A stretch of DNA of 64,000 bases from Mechercharimyces sp. CAU 1602 (GTDB taxonomy: Bacteria > Bacillota > Bacilli > Thermoactinomycetales > JANTPT01): the NCBI RefSeq assembly GCF_024753565.1, contig NZ_JANTPT010000004.1:1-64000 (forward strand), given 5' to 3'. A program made the position numbers and the translations under genes. A model generated the notes under the pieces. It had not been told where the DNA came from. It saw only the letters and a list, made by a program, of their open reading frames with translations, and ran no database searches. Shown piece after piece: positions 53,292-61,941 of this stretch (its first letter is position 1; each line of letters opens with the position of its first letter).

Positions 53292-55043
53292 GTGGCAAAG
53301 TTAATCCCGTATTTTCAGATGAGAGGATACCTGTATGAGCGCGAGCAAGGACTTAAAGCCAACTTTAAATTTCAAGAATTAGAGCAGTTGTGGAATTGCA
53401 CAGGGAAAAATGTGAAATTGAGATTAAAGAGGTTGCAGGAGCAAGAAAAAATTGTCTACACTCCAGGAAGAGGGCGGGGCAATGCTTCAACCATTACTTT
53501 TTTACGTCCTTTACAAGTAGATCTGGAACACGAAGTGAATCAGTTAATCAAAATGGATCATTTGGATGATGTCATGAAAATATTACAAATACCTCTACCA
53601 TCTCCTTTTTCTAAACAAATTTTGGAGAAGGTGCAGGATTTCCTAGGGTTTCGGACAGCTTCAAATAAAAAAGATGTCCTTCGAGCCATTGCGTATAAAG
53701 ACATATACAGCATTGATCCTCGTTATATATCCACATCATTCGAATGCTTTTTAATTATGCACTTGGGGGATCCATTAGTGCTTTATGATTCTAGTACCGA
53801 TACGATTAAACCGCATATTGCACACGCATGGAAAAAAGATACTGAAGGAGTGGAATGGACATTTTATCTACGTAAAGGTGTCCTGTTTCACCATCACAGG
53901 GAATTGGTAAGCGAAGATATTCGCTTTACCTTCGAACGCTTTCGCGATCCTACTCTTCCCAATCACTGGATTGTAAAGAATATTGCAAATATAAAGTGTG
54001 TCTCACCTTATATCATCACCTTTCGCTTACATAACCCGAACCATCTGTTTTTGCGGTATCTAAGTTGGTATGTTTTAGTTATATTGCCGCGGGATATCCC
54101 TTTTGCAGAGGATCAATTTATTAGTACAGGACCGTTTAGAATCAAAGAAAAGCATGAGGGAAAGCTATCACTCGAAGTTTTTGATCGCCACTTTTTACCG
54201 CGCCCATTTTTAGATGAGGCTCATTTTTATCCCTTGGCAAATGAACGGCATTTTGGAATGAAATACGAAATCATTGAAAATAAGAATGAAAGTTATCATA
54301 CAAAGATAACTGTTGGTGTACGCTTCATCGTATTTAACTTTAAAAAATGTTCCTCGATCATACACAGTCCCTATTTTCGTGAAGCGATCTATCACTTGTT
54401 TGATATAGAAAAAATGGCTCAAGAACTGAAAAGAGATACCATCACCCCAGCTTCAAGCTATTTTGCTACTCGATCTCACTACCTTCCAAAAGATAGAGAC
54501 AAAGTAGCGAACTTACTAAAAAAATCAGGATATCAAGGGGAGGAGATCCTGTTTTCATACAAAATCCAAACTTTTGAACCCGATGTAACATGGTTTATGA
54601 AACAAGCGAAAGAAGTAGGGATACAGATCCGCCCCATGTACAGTTCAACCGATAATCAAACGCGCGATGATCAAGCTGATCTGGTCATGGGACGAGATGT
54701 AGGTAGTGATGATATTTTGTCTTTTCTAGATTGGTTTTATAATCAATCCCTGTTATCTCAACGCACAGGCTTAGTGCAACATTGGAAGCAGATTCAATGC
54801 CATTTAGAAAATATTGAGTTTGAAGTCGATGAAGATAAGCGCACAACAAGCATGAACGATTTAGAAGCATATATCCGAGCGAACCACCTCATGCTTTATT
54901 TAGATCACCCTATTGAACACAATATGTTTAATACCTTGATGAAAGATGTTTACTTAGATCGATTTGGCTTTCTCGATATGAGAAAACTATGGTTGGATGA
55001 GAAGCATCATTGTCAGCAAGGAATTAATCAATCATTTAAATAA
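53292..55043 (+). CDS. SgrR-like regulator (HTH + SBP_bac_5)
   Basis: About 583 aa. N-terminal SgrR-type winged helix (about 1-95: FKFQELEQLWNCTGKNVKLR, RLQEQEKIVYTPGRGRGNAS), then a solute-binding-protein domain (ABC peptide-binding type, about 150-560) with YKDIYSIDPRYISTSFE and EDIRFTFERFRDP. The start is a GTG: the second of two (53292) is better spaced from AGGAGG. In the SgrR group the binding domain senses a cytoplasmic metabolite. Adjacent divergent MFS gene is the likely target. The 3' end overlaps tag by 16 nt. Confidence 0.8.
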   Translation: MAKLIPYFQMRGYLYEREQGLKANFKFQELEQLWNCTGKNVKLRLKRLQEQEKIVYTPGRGRGNASTITFLRPLQVDLEHEVNQLIKMDHLDDVMKILQIPLPSPFSKQILEKVQDFLGFRTASNKKDVLRAIAYKDIYSIDPRYISTSFECFLIMHLGDPLVLYDSSTDTIKPHIAHAWKKDTEGVEWTFYLRKGVLFHHHRELVSEDIRFTFERFRDPTLPNHWIVKNIANIKCVSPYIITFRLHNPNHLFLRYLSWYVLVILPRDIPFAEDQFISTGPFRIKEKHEGKLSLEVFDRHFLPRPFLDEAHFYPLANERHFGMKYEIIENKNESYHTKITVGVRFIVFNFKKCSSIIHSPYFREAIYHLFDIEKMAQELKRDTITPASSYFATRSHYLPKDRDKVANLLKKSGYQGEEILFSYKIQTFEPDVTWFMKQAKEVGIQIRPMYSSTDNQTRDDQADLVMGRDVGSDDILSFLDWFYNQSLLSQRTGLVQHWKQIQCHLENIEFEVDEDKRTTSMNDLEAYIRANHLMLYLDHPIEHNMFNTLMKDVYLDRFGFLDMRKLWLDEKHHCQQGINQSFK

Positions 55044-55585
55044 CAGAAGCAGTCTGTTAAATGATCGTTTACCATTCCAACTGCTTGCATATATGCATAG
55101 CATATCGTGGGACCTACAAACTTAAAGCCTCTTCTCTTTAAATCTTTGCTCATCTGTGAGCTGATCTCAGTAGAACTGGGGACATCTTCTGGATAGTTGA
55201 AATGATTTATAATCGGCTTTCCCTCTACGAAATGCCATATATATAAACTAAATGACCCAAATTCTTCCCTAATGCGAAAATAGGCATGCGCATTATCAAT
55301 AACAGCTTGGATCTTCCGTTTATTACGGATAATACCTTCATTCTGAAGAAGTTCTGCTACTTTTTGATCATCATAATGAATGATTTTGTGAGGATCGAAA
55401 GCATCAAATGCTTCTCTATAGTTCTCACGCTTTTTTAGAATCGTATACCAACTCAGTCCGGCTTGTGCCCCTTCAAGATTTAGCATTTCAAAAAGCTTAT
55501 GATCATCATATACGGGAACCCCCCATTCATGGTCGTGATAGTAAATATATAAGGGATCACTATTTACCCAATTGCATCGCTTCAT
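55028..55585 (-). CDS. tag: DNA-3-methyladenine glycosylase I
   Basis: 185 aa. MKRCNWVNSDPLYIYYHDHE opening with Cys4 and His17, the catalytic region GLSWYTILKKRENYREAF, and the C-terminal zinc ligands in VNDHLTDCFCY. This is the TagI pattern with all zinc ligands visible. It excises 3-methyladenine from alkylated DNA. ATG 55585 after AAGGTGATC; the TTG codon one triplet upstream is less likely. Confidence 0.9.
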   Translation of the reverse strand: MKRCNWVNSDPLYIYYHDHEWGVPVYDDHKLFEMLNLEGAQAGLSWYTILKKRENYREAFDAFDPHKIIHYDDQKVAELLQNEGIIRNKRKIQAVIDNAHAYFRIREEFGSFSLYIWHFVEGKPIINHFNYPEDVPSSTEISSQMSKDLKRRGFKFVGPTICYAYMQAVGMVNDHLTDCFCYLND

Positions 55586-55657
55586 CAATGATCACCTTCT
55601 TCACATTTTCATTTAGTATAGTTAACAAATATAAGAGCAACAAGCTTAGTAAGCTAA

Positions 55658-56422
55658 CTACCGCAATGAATCACACGCCATACCATCACCGTCGCTATCT
55701 AAACGGTGTGGATCTTTTGGACCTATCCGATCATAGAAGGATTGAGCCTCAGCCTGGGTTGCGAAATCTGAACAGTCCTTGTCACTAAGTTCCGAGGGTA
55801 AATCTTCTTTTTGTGAGGGATCTTCGGAAGCAGAACCAACATCACAACTTTCCGAGTGAAATCCATTCTCTTGAACATACCCCTCACATCCCCAAATACC
55901 AATCTCGGCCTCTTCAGCCTTTTGCTCCGCTCTTTGATATTTTTCTAAGTTACGAGTATTGGGTGGGTATATATAAGCCACCCTTGCTAGACCATTTTCC
56001 AAAAGCTCTCGTTGGATGCTAGTATCGTCTACGTAAACATGGGCCAGGAGTCGGTTATATTTATCTCGCTCTTCTTTTCCAATTTCAATATTAAGATTGC
56101 TTCCCGCAGCAATCATTTCTCGGACAAAGTCTTTAGCATCCTGCCCGAAAGGTTGTTCTCCTAACTTAGGGTGAGAGGTTTCGGGTGTATCGACTAATAA
56201 TAAGCGGATGCTCTCTTCTTTCCCATTGAAAAAAACCTTAATGGTGTCACCATCAACTACTTGAACGGTTTTATCAATCTTAATCTCGTGACGAATAACC
56301 TCCTCTTCTGACAGATCGAGAGATTTTTCAACATAGCTTGTACTTGTACCTGAAGAGCAACCGGTTAGAACAGATAATACTAGTAACAGAATGAACCCAA
56401 GGCGATTCCGCTTATACTTCAT
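55658..56422 (-). CDS. Thermonuclease-like lipoprotein with Excalibur domain
   Basis: 254 aa. Lipoprotein signal ([14 protein letters not shown], lipobox LTGC), SNase domain (about 48-190) with [46 protein letters not shown] and [14 protein letters not shown]-terminal Excalibur calcium-binding motif reads [11 protein letters not shown]. Catalytic Arg/Glu positions ([18 protein letters not shown]) are present, so it is probably an active surface-bound nuclease (YncB/YhcR-like). Confidence 0.85.
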   Translation of the reverse strand: MKYKRNRLGFILLLVLSVLTGCSSGTSTSYVEKSLDLSEEEVIRHEIKIDKTVQVVDGDTIKVFFNGKEESIRLLLVDTPETSHPKLGEQPFGQDAKDFVREMIAAGSNLNIEIGKEERDKYNRLLAHVYVDDTSIQRELLENGLARVAYIYPPNTRNLEKYQRAEQKAEEAEIGIWGCEGYVQENGFHSESCDVGSASEDPSQKEDLPSELSDKDCSDFATQAEAQSFYDRIGPKDPHRLDSDGDGMACDSLR

Positions 56423-56468
56423 AATGTGTTCTCCCTCTCAACTTTTTGCACAAAATCAATCTTTTTTA

Positions 56469-56510
56469 GACACCAAAAGAGCAGGCACTTCTGCCTGCTC
56501 TTTTGGTGTC
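56469..56510. terminator. 19-bp perfect hairpin between nuclease and ywhD genes
   Basis: A 19-bp perfect inverted repeat (56469-56487 with 56492-56510) with a 4-nt loop and an internal CTCTTTT. It lies in the gap after ywhD (minus strand) and before the nuclease gene. Confidence 0.7.
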
Positions 56511-56647
56511 CTAGCAATGATGTGGTTCCGTGATTCCACTTCCAAAAAGGGAAGTGTATCTTAATCACATATCTCTTCTTTAGTCTACAGCTAACCCTTA
56601 ACCACGACAAGCAAAAGACGATATTCGTCACACAGCGTTCATTTTTA

Positions 56648-57136
56648 CTATTGTAATGCCTGCTGTACCGCAAGTGAACGCTCCCACATCGCCTCATCAT
56701 TTGTAACCAATAATTTCTTAAGAGCCTCTTTTTCACGCTCATCCAGTCCATCCAGCTTGACTTTTCCTTTTAATGCATCATCCATGCGATTTACATGGTA
56801 AGCGAGATTTTTCCAACCCTGCCGCGTTTCATGATTGATCCGCATGGGACATGCTGTCACACCCGCATAATACGGACCTTCCTCATTACGACTAATACTT
56901 ACCCAAACAATCCAATATGTCTTTCCATCTTTAGCTGTTTCCTCATCAGGTGAAAATTTAATGCCTCGCTCCACGCGACTTTTCGCGTGAATCAACCCTA
57001 AGTCGATCTTAGCCGTATCTTGATCTACCAGTACAGAGGATAAGTCACTTAAATTAAACGTACCTGTATGATAACCTCCATGTGTCGTGGCATCATCACG
57101 GAGAATATTAAATTGATTCTTCTTTTTGTCTGCCAT
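56648..57136 (-). CDS. ywhD: YwhD family protein
   Basis: 162 aa, full match in pattern to Bacillus YwhD: NQFNILRDDATTHGGYHTGT, LIHAKSRVERGIKFSPD, YYAGVTACPMRINHETRQGW. Function unknown; the gene lies close to pbpG/speE in Bacillales, as here (accessory genes separate them in this genome). Confidence 0.88.
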   Translation of the reverse strand: MADKKKNQFNILRDDATTHGGYHTGTFNLSDLSSVLVDQDTAKIDLGLIHAKSRVERGIKFSPDEETAKDGKTYWIVWVSISRNEEGPYYAGVTACPMRINHETRQGWKNLAYHVNRMDDALKGKVKLDGLDEREKEALKKLLVTNDEAMWERSLAVQQALQ

Positions 57137-57211
57137 ATTGGAACGCCTCCTTTCTTACTTGATTGTACCGTAGCTCTACTTGTACATGCAAAAGGTGCGT
57201 TCATCGGCCTG

Positions 57212-58972
57212 CTATTCCATTGTAGACGCTTCTAACATCATCTCATCATGCCCCTTCATCTCAGAAGCACCGTTCGTATCCGTCTGTACTCGACTAGACT
57301 GACGAATAGGTAAGTGAATATTAAAAGTGGTACCGCGACCCGGCTGACTCGTAACATGAATATGTCCCCCGTGTTCAGAAACGATACGATGACAAATGGA
57401 AAGACCCATTCCCGTTCCATCCCCTTTGGTAGTAAAAAAAGGGTCGAAGATACGTGACATGTATTCTGGTTGAATTCCATTCCCATTATCCTCAATTCGA
57501 ATACTGATCCGATCTCTTAACTCTTTCCACCTGATCCACACCGCACCTCGATCTCCTAATGATTCGAGTGCATTTTGCATCAAGTTTATCATCACTTGCT
57601 TTAATTGTTCTGGATCTGCTTCCATTTGAAGTGGATGAGTCGGAGCCTGAGGAACCAGTTCATGCCCCATTAAAAAAGCTTTTGGAGTCATTAACTGGAC
57701 AACATCCTCAATTAATGAGTCTAATTCAATCCATGTAAACTTGGCCGGTTTTTTATCGCTTAAATGAAGGAACTGACGCAATAAGTCATTGATGCGATCA
57801 ATCTCTGGAAGAATAATCGACTCCCATTTCCTCATTTCCTCCGATTCTTTAGCTGATATTTGAATAAATCCACGAATAGAGGTGAGTGGATTGCGAATCT
57901 CATGTGCTAATCCCGCAGCCAATTGACCTACCGCCGATAGTTTTTCTAAGTGACGCCGCCGCTCTTCTACTTGATGGCGAATACGCTGCTGTTGGATAGA
58001 AAGCCTTTTCTCAGCCAAACGAATTAAATTAGAAGCGGACTTTGCTTCTTCCGGATAAGTAGCTGCTCCTTGACAGTAATTGATAATGGTACGTTCCGTT
58101 CGCATACTTGCAATAACGTTCTCCACTTTTTCCAAACAATGTCGCAAAACTGTCTCATCACCGATAATGCCAATAGCAAACTGATCACCGTCATAACGTG
58201 CTACTTGAGCATAAGGGGGAAGATCTTTCTTTAATTGGCGTGCTAAGCGTACGAGTAACTCATCTCCCGCATCCATGCCCTCCCGCACATTTACCTGTTG
58301 AAAATCAACCAGATCAAAACAGATGACATGATACGATTGCTCAGATACACACCTCGCTAAACTGCGGGTCACTTGTTCTTGAAATCCACTCAGATTATAA
58401 AGTCCTGTCAGGTAATCACGACGCGAAGTATCTTCTAACTCGTCTATATAATCATGTAGTCGCCGATATGCTTCATTCACAGTCTGTAATAACTCTTGGT
58501 TTTCTACTTTCATCTGCTGTATTTGTACTCTTGTGCGTTGAATGATTCCACCTGTCCAAAGCAAAATAGCTAACAGTGCGATAGAGCCCATAAAAAAAAT
58601 AGGGCCACTTTCACTAAACCCGTTCTCAACTCCACGCATCACCCAGAATGAAAGATAGAAGAGGGAGCCAATGAACCAATATGGCGGTTGTGTCAGAGTT
58701 GTCATGAGCAAAGAGGCAATCATCAAATATAGACCGATGGTCCAAGCCTCACTCAAAGGTGCCACTAAATCAAAGCCAACAATAATACATAAGACGATCC
58801 CCACACTCAGATATGATCTCTTTCTAGAAATGCGAAATGACTCCACATATCCCGCCCGTGCTGTCCATAAAATAAACAACAAGAATCCGATTCCCAGCGC
58901 CAGCGCAGAGAAAATCCATATGAGTTCCGCTTGACTAGTACCTATCACCTCTCCAATGGAGTTACCACTCAT
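57212..58972 (-). CDS. Hybrid GGDEF-domain histidine kinase
   Basis: 586 aa. About six N-terminal membrane helices (1-145), a GGDEF-like domain (about 185-340: DYLTGLYNLSGFQEQVT, VARYDGDQFAIGI), then HisKA (AAGLAHEIRNPLTSIRGF, phospho-His) and HATPase (QVMINLMQNALESL, DNGNGIQPEYMSRIFDPFFT, GDGTGMGLSICHR). The GGDEF signature reads YDGDQF, so cyclase activity is doubtful and a GTP-sensing or structural role is possible. The kinase part is intact. No response regulator is adjacent; a sporulation-kinase-like orphan is plausible. Confidence 0.85.
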   Translation of the reverse strand: MSGNSIGEVIGTSQAELIWIFSALALGIGFLLFILWTARAGYVESFRISRKRSYLSVGIVLCIIVGFDLVAPLSEAWTIGLYLMIASLLMTTLTQPPYWFIGSLFYLSFWVMRGVENGFSESGPIFFMGSIALLAILLWTGGIIQRTRVQIQQMKVENQELLQTVNEAYRRLHDYIDELEDTSRRDYLTGLYNLSGFQEQVTRSLARCVSEQSYHVICFDLVDFQQVNVREGMDAGDELLVRLARQLKKDLPPYAQVARYDGDQFAIGIIGDETVLRHCLEKVENVIASMRTERTIINYCQGAATYPEEAKSASNLIRLAEKRLSIQQQRIRHQVEERRRHLEKLSAVGQLAAGLAHEIRNPLTSIRGFIQISAKESEEMRKWESIILPEIDRINDLLRQFLHLSDKKPAKFTWIELDSLIEDVVQLMTPKAFLMGHELVPQAPTHPLQMEADPEQLKQVMINLMQNALESLGDRGAVWIRWKELRDRISIRIEDNGNGIQPEYMSRIFDPFFTTKGDGTGMGLSICHRIVSEHGGHIHVTSQPGRGTTFNIHLPIRQSSRVQTDTNGASEMKGHDEMMLEASTME

Positions 58973-59335
58973 TTACATTCCCACTCCTTGAGGATGACCA
59001 TGATTTCCATATGTTCTAATTCCTTTCCATATCTCCCTTAACAATCCCTGCTTTTCATCACTTAAGCTGGATAAAATCGTTCCCCTCATATACCGCAAGC
59101 AATTAAAGAGGGCTTCTGCCTGCCAAAGCTTCTCGTCAAGACACAACGAAAGAGCAAGAGAATACTCTCTTGCTGCAACATTGGGCTCTTTTTGTGTTTA
59201 TGTATCCATACTGACCTTCACATATGATTCAGACTACCACAAAGGGAAGCACTTAAACCAGTTGAAAATGTAAATGAGTGAGAGAAAAAAGAGATAAACC
59301 CTTCCTGTCCCTCAACAAGAAGGATTGTATATTCC
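58973..59335. other. Intergenic region with hairpin, no gene
   Basis: AGCAAGAGA (59153-59161) pairs with TCTCTTGCT (59166-59174). A following GGGCTCTTTTT could act as a plus-strand terminator with an outer AAGAGC/GCTCTT pair. No coding frame is convincing. Confidence 0.4.
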
Positions 59336-59869
59336 CTATCCCAACTGATTCAATATCTGTTGATGCTCTATTTCACGAGTATTCCCTTGTCCTGTTGTCG
59401 CTGCTGTCTCCTCTCTTCCTGCGAAAGAATCTTTCCATTGCGACACCTCATGAGTGCGCACTCCAGAAAAATCACGTACAGGATCTGTCGTTGCCTGACG
59501 CATTCCATTAGTGGGGAGGCTCGTTTGAGGCACACTCATCAATGTTTGCTGTACTGTTTCTTTCAAAATGTTCTTGATTTCTTCGCTCCGATATCCATTT
59601 TCCAATTCCATCACCCACTGATACAGCGATCCGTCTTCAGAGGAAAACGTCACATTGCGCTGCGTCGGTGCCAGCTTTATTTGTTTTTGTAATTGTTCCA
59701 TGAAAGCTGTCGGATCAGTAATCGAGTCTAGCGGAAAATACTTCCCACGCAAATATGATTGAATACAATACTTCACCAGAATCGAAAATTGACCTTTTGG
59801 CAACATATCATACCAGTAACGGAGTAAACGATCCTTTTTTCCAATATAGACACCTACTGTGATTGACAC
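59336..59869 (-). CDS. ParR-like ribbon-helix-helix protein (tentative)
   Basis: 177 aa from GTG 59869, chosen for GGGGGG 8 bases upstream. The N-terminus SITVGVYIGKKDRLLRYWYD followed by MLPKGQFSILVKYCIQSYLR resembles ParR centromere-binding proteins, where a short strand, 'LPKGxRSxxVKEALRxYL' and a variable tail are typical. The C-terminal half is polar and disordered in look (Gln/Thr/Arg-rich). No parM was seen beside it. It may be a plasmid relic or an unrelated protein. Confidence 0.3.
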   Translation of the reverse strand: MSITVGVYIGKKDRLLRYWYDMLPKGQFSILVKYCIQSYLRGKYFPLDSITDPTAFMEQLQKQIKLAPTQRNVTFSSEDGSLYQWVMELENGYRSEEIKNILKETVQQTLMSVPQTSLPTNGMRQATTDPVRDFSGVRTHEVSQWKDSFAGREETAATTGQGNTREIEHQQILNQLG

Positions 59870-60180
59870 AGTACATCCCCCCATTCGATTTTTCATTAGA
59901 GCCGATTCAATCTTCATGAATATAGGTTGTCCAACTAAAATGAAGAGCGACAAATCACAAAACCAATTATATTCTTTTTTCTATCATTATTTTATCAACT
60001 GTAATAATATAATTTCAATGATAGTTTCTGTCGAATTGGTTCGATTCTTGTAATTTTGCTCATTTTTTTTTCGACGGTAAAAAATGTCCCACTCGCTCCT
60101 CATTCTTTTTTGTCGTTTTAGCATAATTGTATGCATATTTGATTACTATTTCATTCTCCCTTGTGCTACCCTTTTCCCGC

Positions 60181-60936
60181 TCAAGACGAGATTATTTTTC
60201 GATGATTTTTCATAATTAAATGGTAAGTCCCTTTATTAGATAAATGAGAAAATATATGGAATTGAGGGCTTGTATTCACCTCATAAATCCAAAAACGCCC
60301 CTCTTGATCCAAACCAAGATCAATTCCTAGCTCTTTTAATCCTGCATAACGCTTCTCCAAGACACTCGCCACATTGAATGAAAGATCCCTTAACTCTTCA
60401 CAAAGCAGCTTTTGATAGGCGGGACTGGGAGTGAAATATGAAAGTGACTTTTCAACCGAAAGAGCACTGCGCCCTTTGCGGCTATTCGTCACTATTTCAC
60501 CGGGAGCTGCAACCTTAGCAATCATCCCTGAAATTTGCCATTTCCCTGCTGGTCGTTGCAGCAATATGCGATAATCAAATGGTCTCCCTTGATAACTCAC
60601 ACTTTCTATGCCTCGTTGCACCAAATATTTTCTCCCTTTTAACATCCACTTCCACACCTGTTCATACAGCCCATCTCTTTCAACGCGTTGCTGCAAACGA
60701 CGGTACCGCACCTCAAAGAGCGTCAAACTAATACGACGAATCCGTATTACTCCGACTCCACCGCCCCCCTTATCCGGCTTGACAAAAAGTAACGGGTAAC
60801 GATCGCTCATATTTTTTAGTGAACCTGCATTTAGCCATTGAGTCTCCGGTATATACGTCTGCACCATTGCATTATCTTCTAACACTTTCGTTTTGGACAT
60901 TTTGGATGCCACTTGTCGATAATTTCGATATCTCAT
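60181..60936 (-). CDS. YheC/YheD-like ATP-grasp protein
   Basis: 251 aa. FVKPDKGGGGVGVIRIRR (ATP-binding loop), YLVQRGIESVSYQGRPFDYR, and LKELGIDLGLDQEGRFWIYE followed by VNTSPQFH near the C-terminus. This is the YheC/YheD pattern of Bacillales, associated with the spore coat or endospore surface. It is shorter than YheC/D (about 360-450 aa) because the N-terminal domain is missing. The metal-binding D...E.N residues remain. Confidence 0.75.
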   Translation of the reverse strand: MRYRNYRQVASKMSKTKVLEDNAMVQTYIPETQWLNAGSLKNMSDRYPLLFVKPDKGGGGVGVIRIRRISLTLFEVRYRRLQQRVERDGLYEQVWKWMLKGRKYLVQRGIESVSYQGRPFDYRILLQRPAGKWQISGMIAKVAAPGEIVTNSRKGRSALSVEKSLSYFTPSPAYQKLLCEELRDLSFNVASVLEKRYAGLKELGIDLGLDQEGRFWIYEVNTSPQFHIFSHLSNKGTYHLIMKNHRKIISS

Positions 60937-61224
60937 GCTTCTCCCTCTCCCTCCTTGTACACATCTTCATCAAGATATGCTATTCACATCCTCTTTCTCT
61001 GGACCCAGCTGATCGCCTATTTAAACAATGTGGTAAAATGAGATAAGAAATCATCACATCGACTACCTCGTCTACCAGAGAGTATTATTCATCTCCCTTC
61101 AGCCAAGGGGGATGATAGGACAAATAACACGACTATCTTTTTCCGACTAGCAGTATTTGTTTCTGGTTATAACTGAGAATAGATAGGATCGAGGAGAGAG
61201 CGAACGATATAAGGGGGACTTCTC

Positions 61225-61941
61225 ATGAGTGCACGCATTATGGTTGTTGAAGATGAAAAGCCCATCGCAGACATTATCCAATTCAACCTATCGAAGGAAG
61301 GGTATGAAGTAGAGTGTATCCACGATGGCCAGGAAGCATTACAAAAAATTATGACTCACCCACCCGATCTCCTATTGCTAGATCTCATGCTACCCGGTGC
61401 AGATGGCATTGAAATTTGTCGGCAAGTACGACAAAAGTATTCACTCCCTATTATTATAGTTACTGCAAAAGACTCTGAGGTAGATAAAGTACTCGGATTG
61501 GAGCTAGGGGCGGATGATTATGTGACGAAGCCATTTAGCAATCGCGAGCTCCTTGCCCGTATCAAGGCAAATTTGCGCCGTTCATCTACTTCATCTTCTA
61601 CCGGCACTCACCCTTCTACCGAAGCTGATGCCATTCAAGTAGGAGAACTCCTCATCGACGAAGGACGCTACACGGTTAAGAAGGAAGGGGCTTTAATCGA
61701 CCTTACTCACCGTGAATTTGAGTTGCTCCTCTATATGGCAAAACATGCCGCTCAAGTATTGACAAGAGAGCATTTACTCCAATCTGTATGGGGATACGAT
61801 TATTTCGGTGATGTTCGTACCGTCGATGTAACCATTCGTCGTCTGAGAGAAAAGATAGAAGAAAATCCGAGTCATCCCCAATATATTATTACTCGGCGCG
61901 GTATCGGATACACGATGCGCGATCCAAAGGCTGCTACCTAA
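61225..61941 (+). CDS. walR: Response regulator WalR
   Basis: 238 aa OmpR-type regulator: receiver (about 1-120) with [20 protein letters not shown], phosphorylated Asp in [13 protein letters not shown] and Lys in [14 protein letters not shown]. The winged helix (about 140-232) has [20 protein letters not shown] and [16 protein letters not shown]. Together with the kinase downstream (1-nt overlap) it is the essential WalRK system for cell-wall metabolism. AAGGGGGAC ribosome site. Confidence 0.95.
   Translation: MSARIMVVEDEKPIADIIQFNLSKEGYEVECIHDGQEALQKIMTHPPDLLLLDLMLPGADGIEICRQVRQKYSLPIIIVTAKDSEVDKVLGLELGADDYVTKPFSNRELLARIKANLRRSSTSSSTGTHPSTEADAIQVGELLIDEGRYTVKKEGALIDLTHREFELLLYMAKHAAQVLTREHLLQSVWGYDYFGDVRTVDVTIRRLREKIEENPSHPQYIITRRGIGYTMRDPKAAT

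Noticed and set aside
57212-58972. Active diguanylate cyclase
   Set aside because: The signature is YDGDQF instead of GGDEF; only the kinase motifs are intact.
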